64,000 nucleotides of DNA, from positions 207,078-271,077 of the forward strand of contig JASBSB010000004.1 in the NCBI GenBank assembly GCA_030149205.1, given 5' to 3'. Below, one piece after another: positions 61,769-64,000 of this stretch (position 1 is the first letter of the stretch; every line of letters begins with the position of its first letter). The translations under genes were made by a program, and so were the position numbers. The stretch comes from Candidatus Heimdallarchaeota archaeon (lineage in GTDB: Archaea; Asgardarchaeota; Heimdallarchaeia; Heimdallarchaeales; Kariarchaeaceae). The notes beneath the pieces are model-generated. The model worked only from the letters and a program-made list of their open reading frames with translations, did not search any database and had not been told where the DNA came from.

Positions 61769-62845
61769 TTAGTCCTCCTTATACTGTAAAATTTCTGCTT
61801 TCTGTCGTTCTAAGAATTCAGGCATCTCTTCAAAAACATCATCAAATAATGTCTCTAAACCAAATTTTGGTAATTTAGCAGCTTCATCAATAAGTCGATT
61901 TAATTCATCATCATATTTTTTAGTAAGCTTGTCTCTATCACCGTTTTTCAATACCTGTTTTGAAATTAAGTATTTTTCAAACCTGTTAATTGGATCTTTT
62001 TTCTCCCACAACTTAACTTCTTCTTCACTCCTATATACGCTTGGATCATCAGATGAGGTGTGTGGTCCTACTCTATACGTCACAGATTCTATCAATGTGG
62101 GACCATCTCCCCGAACAGCTCGTTCTCGTGCCTGACTAACGGCAACATAAAATGCAAGAAAGTCATTTCCATCAATTTGGAGACCATTCATTCCATATCC
62201 TATTGCCTTGTCAACAATACTGTCAGCTGCAGTCTGATATTTTAGAGGAACTGAAATTGCCCATTGATTATTTTGACAAATGTAAATTACGGGAGATTTT
62301 GTGACTGCTCCAAAGTTCATCCCTGAATGAAAATCATTTGATGACGTAGCTCCATCTCCAAAAAACACTGTGCTGACAGTATTTTCTCCTCTAATCTTCA
62401 TTCCGTAACCTGTACCTGCCGCTTGAATAACTTGAGTGCCTATTGGTGCAGATGGATTAACAAAATTATGATCTTTACTTCCAAATAATCCAGGCAATCT
62501 TCTTCCCTTATGTTTGTCTTTTATATTTGCAAATAGGTGATTTACCAGATCTTCTAACGGGTAACCTCGATAAAGTGCAAGCCCGTGTTCTCTATACGCA
62601 GGATAAATCCAATCTTCATCATTCAAAGCCAATGCAGCAGCAACGTGTGCTTCTTGTCCTCGGGTAAATATGTGAAAAGATACTTTACCCTGTCTCTGGA
62701 GCTTTATACCCTTTTCATCAATCAATCGCAGTAAAACCATTGTTTCGAAGGCTTTTTTGAGTTTTGTCTTAGGGATTTTTGGCTCAAGGTCTGTGTTGAT
62801 CAGATTTCCCTCATCATCTAAAATACGAATTCTTTCAGTTGTCAT
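61769..62845 (-). CDS. 2-oxoacid dehydrogenase E1 component, alpha subunit
   Basis: A 358-residue subunit that decarboxylates the 2-oxoacid. The thiamine diphosphate motif begins at FFGDGATSSNDF and ends near CQNNQWAIS. RVGPHTSSDDPSVYR is the phosphorylation-loop-like region that covers the active site. First gene of the operon; a minus-strand TCTATAC (around 62871-62877) is centred about 28 bp before the ATG. The family is well supported; pyruvate and branched-chain 2-oxoacids are both possible substrates. Confidence 0.95.
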   Translation of the reverse strand: MTTERIRILDDEGNLINTDLEPKIPKTKLKKAFETMVLLRLIDEKGIKLQRQGKVSFHIFTRGQEAHVAAALALNDEDWIYPAYREHGLALYRGYPLEDLVNHLFANIKDKHKGRRLPGLFGSKDHNFVNPSAPIGTQVIQAAGTGYGMKIRGENTVSTVFFGDGATSSNDFHSGMNFGAVTKSPVIYICQNNQWAISVPLKYQTAADSIVDKAIGYGMNGLQIDGNDFLAFYVAVSQARERAVRGDGPTLIESVTYRVGPHTSSDDPSVYRSEEEVKLWEKKDPINRFEKYLISKQVLKNGDRDKLTKKYDDELNRLIDEAAKLPKFGLETLFDDVFEEMPEFLERQKAEILQYKED

Positions 62846-63131
62846 TTAAAGTCCTCAATTTTTTTGTATGTGTATAGAACAAATTAATTATCAATAAAAT
62901 GCAAGCTAATTAAGTTCTTTTATGTTCTCAATAAAATTATGTTTACTTTGTTTTTGGAAGAATTATCTAATCATCTACATTACTTGATGTTTGAAAAATT
63001 TTAATTGTAAAATTTTAAAACGATTAGGAAAATAATTCAATAATAAAATAAAAATAGAATAAATTCCAATAAAATGTTAGAGATACTGTTTAGTATCTAA
63101 CTGACTCTTTTAATTAAAATGTATACTACCA

Positions 63132-63803
63132 TTATGAAATTGCTGCCCCGAATGCAAGAAACAATGGGTTTGATATTAAATCACCAAAAAGAGAGCTACT
63201 CTGACTGAGAGGATTAGATGTTGGATTGGTAGTGGTCGTGTTACCAGTTTGGCTTGTAGTTGGTATTTGGCTTGTAGTTGGTAATGTGACCAAGGTTTTC
63301 AAAACTTCTTCCATCTGACCTCTAGTCACAATAGTGTAATTGAATGATTTAACAAGGTTTAAGCTGCTATCAATAATCCATACATATCCATTTGTTGTGC
63401 CATATGTATTCGAGACTTTATTAATATCAAGCCCAAAATCCCATAAATAATGTCCATCTTGTTGCATTTTCTTTACAGCTGCTAAATTATCTCCAGAACT
63501 TCCGTAACTTATTGACAGAAAATTAACATAATCAGAATATTTAGGGTAAAGAAGCTTCATATTTTTTTGATTAGATTTGCAGATAGGACACCATGAAGCA
63601 GCCCAATCAAGAATTATAGGTTTCCCTGAATAAGAATCCAAATTAATTATTGTCCCATTTACAAGTTGAAACTGAAAATCAACTTTAAAGGCATTTGAGC
63701 TTATAGGTGTATTCCACGATTTATCTGCTTTTGCAATTCCAGGAACTACAAGAATAAAAATTAATAACAACATTAAAAATGACTTCTTATGAACAAATTT
63801 CAC
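63132..63803 (-). CDS. Secreted thioredoxin-like (TlpA/redoxin) protein, C-terminus probably frameshifted
   Basis: A thioredoxin-fold protein with the redox motif C72-P-I-C75 in AASWCPICK, numbered from the GTG at 63803, which gives a normal signal peptide (MKFVHKKSFLMLLLIFILVV...). An in-frame ATG at 63854 would add 17 residues before the signal. It probably reduces or oxidises disulfides outside the cell. After a Ser/Thr/Pro-rich linker the protein ends abruptly in the middle of a hydrophobic segment. Adding one T to the run near 63137-63139 would continue it as FIMVVYILIKRVS and stop at 63097-63099, completing a membrane anchor. Either a sequence error or a real frameshift. Confidence 0.82.
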   Translation of the reverse strand: MKFVHKKSFLMLLLIFILVVPGIAKADKSWNTPISSNAFKVDFQFQLVNGTIINLDSYSGKPIILDWAASWCPICKSNQKNMKLLYPKYSDYVNFLSISYGSSGDNLAAVKKMQQDGHYLWDFGLDINKVSNTYGTTNGYVWIIDSSLNLVKSFNYTIVTRGQMEEVLKTLVTLPTTSQIPTTSQTGNTTTTNPTSNPLSQSSSLFGDLISNPLFLAFGAAIS

Positions 63804-63861
63804 CTTTATCAATTCGATACTTACTTTAACACTTAAGAACTTTGTTTCTTTCATTTAGTAA

Positions 63862-63908
63862 GCTTGTCCCAAAACTCCTGGGACAAGCATTGAGCCCTCA
63901 GGCTCAAT
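63862..63908. repeat. Two adjacent perfect hairpins
   Basis: GCTTGTCCCA (63862-63871) pairs with TGGGACAAGC (63879-63888) around a 7-base loop. ATTGAGCC (63889-63896) pairs with GGCTCAAT (63901-63908) around CTCA. There is no spacer between them. They lie 59 or more bases upstream of the GTG of the redoxin gene, in sequence distinctly more GC-rich than the rest of the window. Confidence 0.6.
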
Positions 63909-64000
63909 GGATGAAAGATTTTCAGATGAGAGAGAGCCTCGCCTGAGATTCGGCTAGAATCGAACTAGATATATAGTAGAGGGTCAGAGCTGACTAGTGC
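63909..64000. other. GC-richer window end, possibly part of a structured RNA
   Basis: The last 92 bases have no protein-coding frame of note. Short inverted repeats are present (GATTC-GGCTA-GAATC at about 63947-63961, GTCAG-AG-CTGAC near 63982-63993). On the minus strand a GTTCGATTC matches a tRNA T-loop consensus, but an anticodon arm cannot be drawn. Identity unknown. Confidence 0.3.

Noticed and set aside
63936..63975. Possible tRNA on the minus strand (GTTCGATTC T-loop with CTAG arms)
   Set aside because: Only four base pairs of T-stem form, no anticodon arm pairs in the bases available, and the 5' part would lie outside the window. Not enough to call a tRNA.

Overview
This AT-rich window looks archaeal. 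Most first genes of transcription units have a TATA-like A/T box about 26 bp before the start codon, which implies leaderless or near-leaderless transcripts, while internal genes carry Shine-Dalgarno sequences. The window encodes a type II methionine aminopeptidase, an ADP-forming acyl-CoA synthetase, TrmB- and PadR-type regulators, and a two-subunit cytochrome bd oxidase in which both subunits look CydA-derived (CydAA' type, known from archaea). Proteins with a 7TM region plus a longin/roadblock-like domain, and secreted enzymes held by a Ser/Thr linker and a C-terminal membrane helix, suggest an Asgard archaeon, perhaps of the Heimdallarchaeia. That placement is an inference from gene content, not a phylogeny.

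Layout. 1-1624: a PadR-regulated ABC exporter that runs off the left edge. 1775-7692: a 7TM/longin-like protein, a rhomboid protease, a large membrane-anchored subtilase and methionine aminopeptidase. 7726-19267: five collinear minus-strand genes that I regard as the best candidate for an undescribed system: a CARDB-like surface protein, a polytopic membrane protein with HEAT-like repeats, a STAND/AAA-like ATPase, a coiled-coil protein, and a 1478-residue protein with a TrmB-type DNA-binding head, a very long coiled coil and a TrmB-like C-terminal domain. 19649-26959: a quinone-oxidoreductase-like enzyme, then glpF-dhaK-dhaL-dhaM-ptsH-ptsI with a likely regulator upstream. This is a complete route for glycerol/dihydroxyacetone uptake and PEP-dependent phosphorylation of dihydroxyacetone.

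27095-36944 carries assorted metabolic genes: Dus, aldo/keto reductase, an alpha/beta hydrolase with a membrane partner, a deaminase-type amidohydrolase, two divergent VOC paralogues, a split long-chain-alcohol-oxidase-like pair, and a secreted P1-nuclease/zinc-phospholipase-C-like enzyme. 37288-41883 holds two recently duplicated secreted subtilisins with palindromes near their predicted transcription starts, then a regulator and a small secreted protein. 42093-46502 combines a persulfide-dioxygenase/rhodanese protein with CydAA', a signature of oxygen use and sulfide handling. 46677-49837 pairs ADP-forming acyl-CoA synthetase with a Pta-N/DRTGG-like protein. 51406-57972 includes a VWA/DUF2201-like protein, a threonine-dehydratase-like enzyme, a thioesterase and a surface alpha-amylase. 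58085-62845 is a four-gene 2-oxoacid dehydrogenase complex (E3, E2, E1beta, E1alpha).

Taken together, the genes suggest a heterotroph that degrades external protein and starch-like polymers, takes up glycerol, oxidises 2-oxoacids to acyl-CoA, recovers ATP through ADP-forming acyl-CoA synthetase and can respire oxygen. I see no convincing rRNA, complete tRNA, CRISPR array or insertion sequence. The last 140 bases are more GC-rich and contain two perfect hairpins, possibly part of a structured RNA. All family assignments come from reading the sequence; no database search was run.
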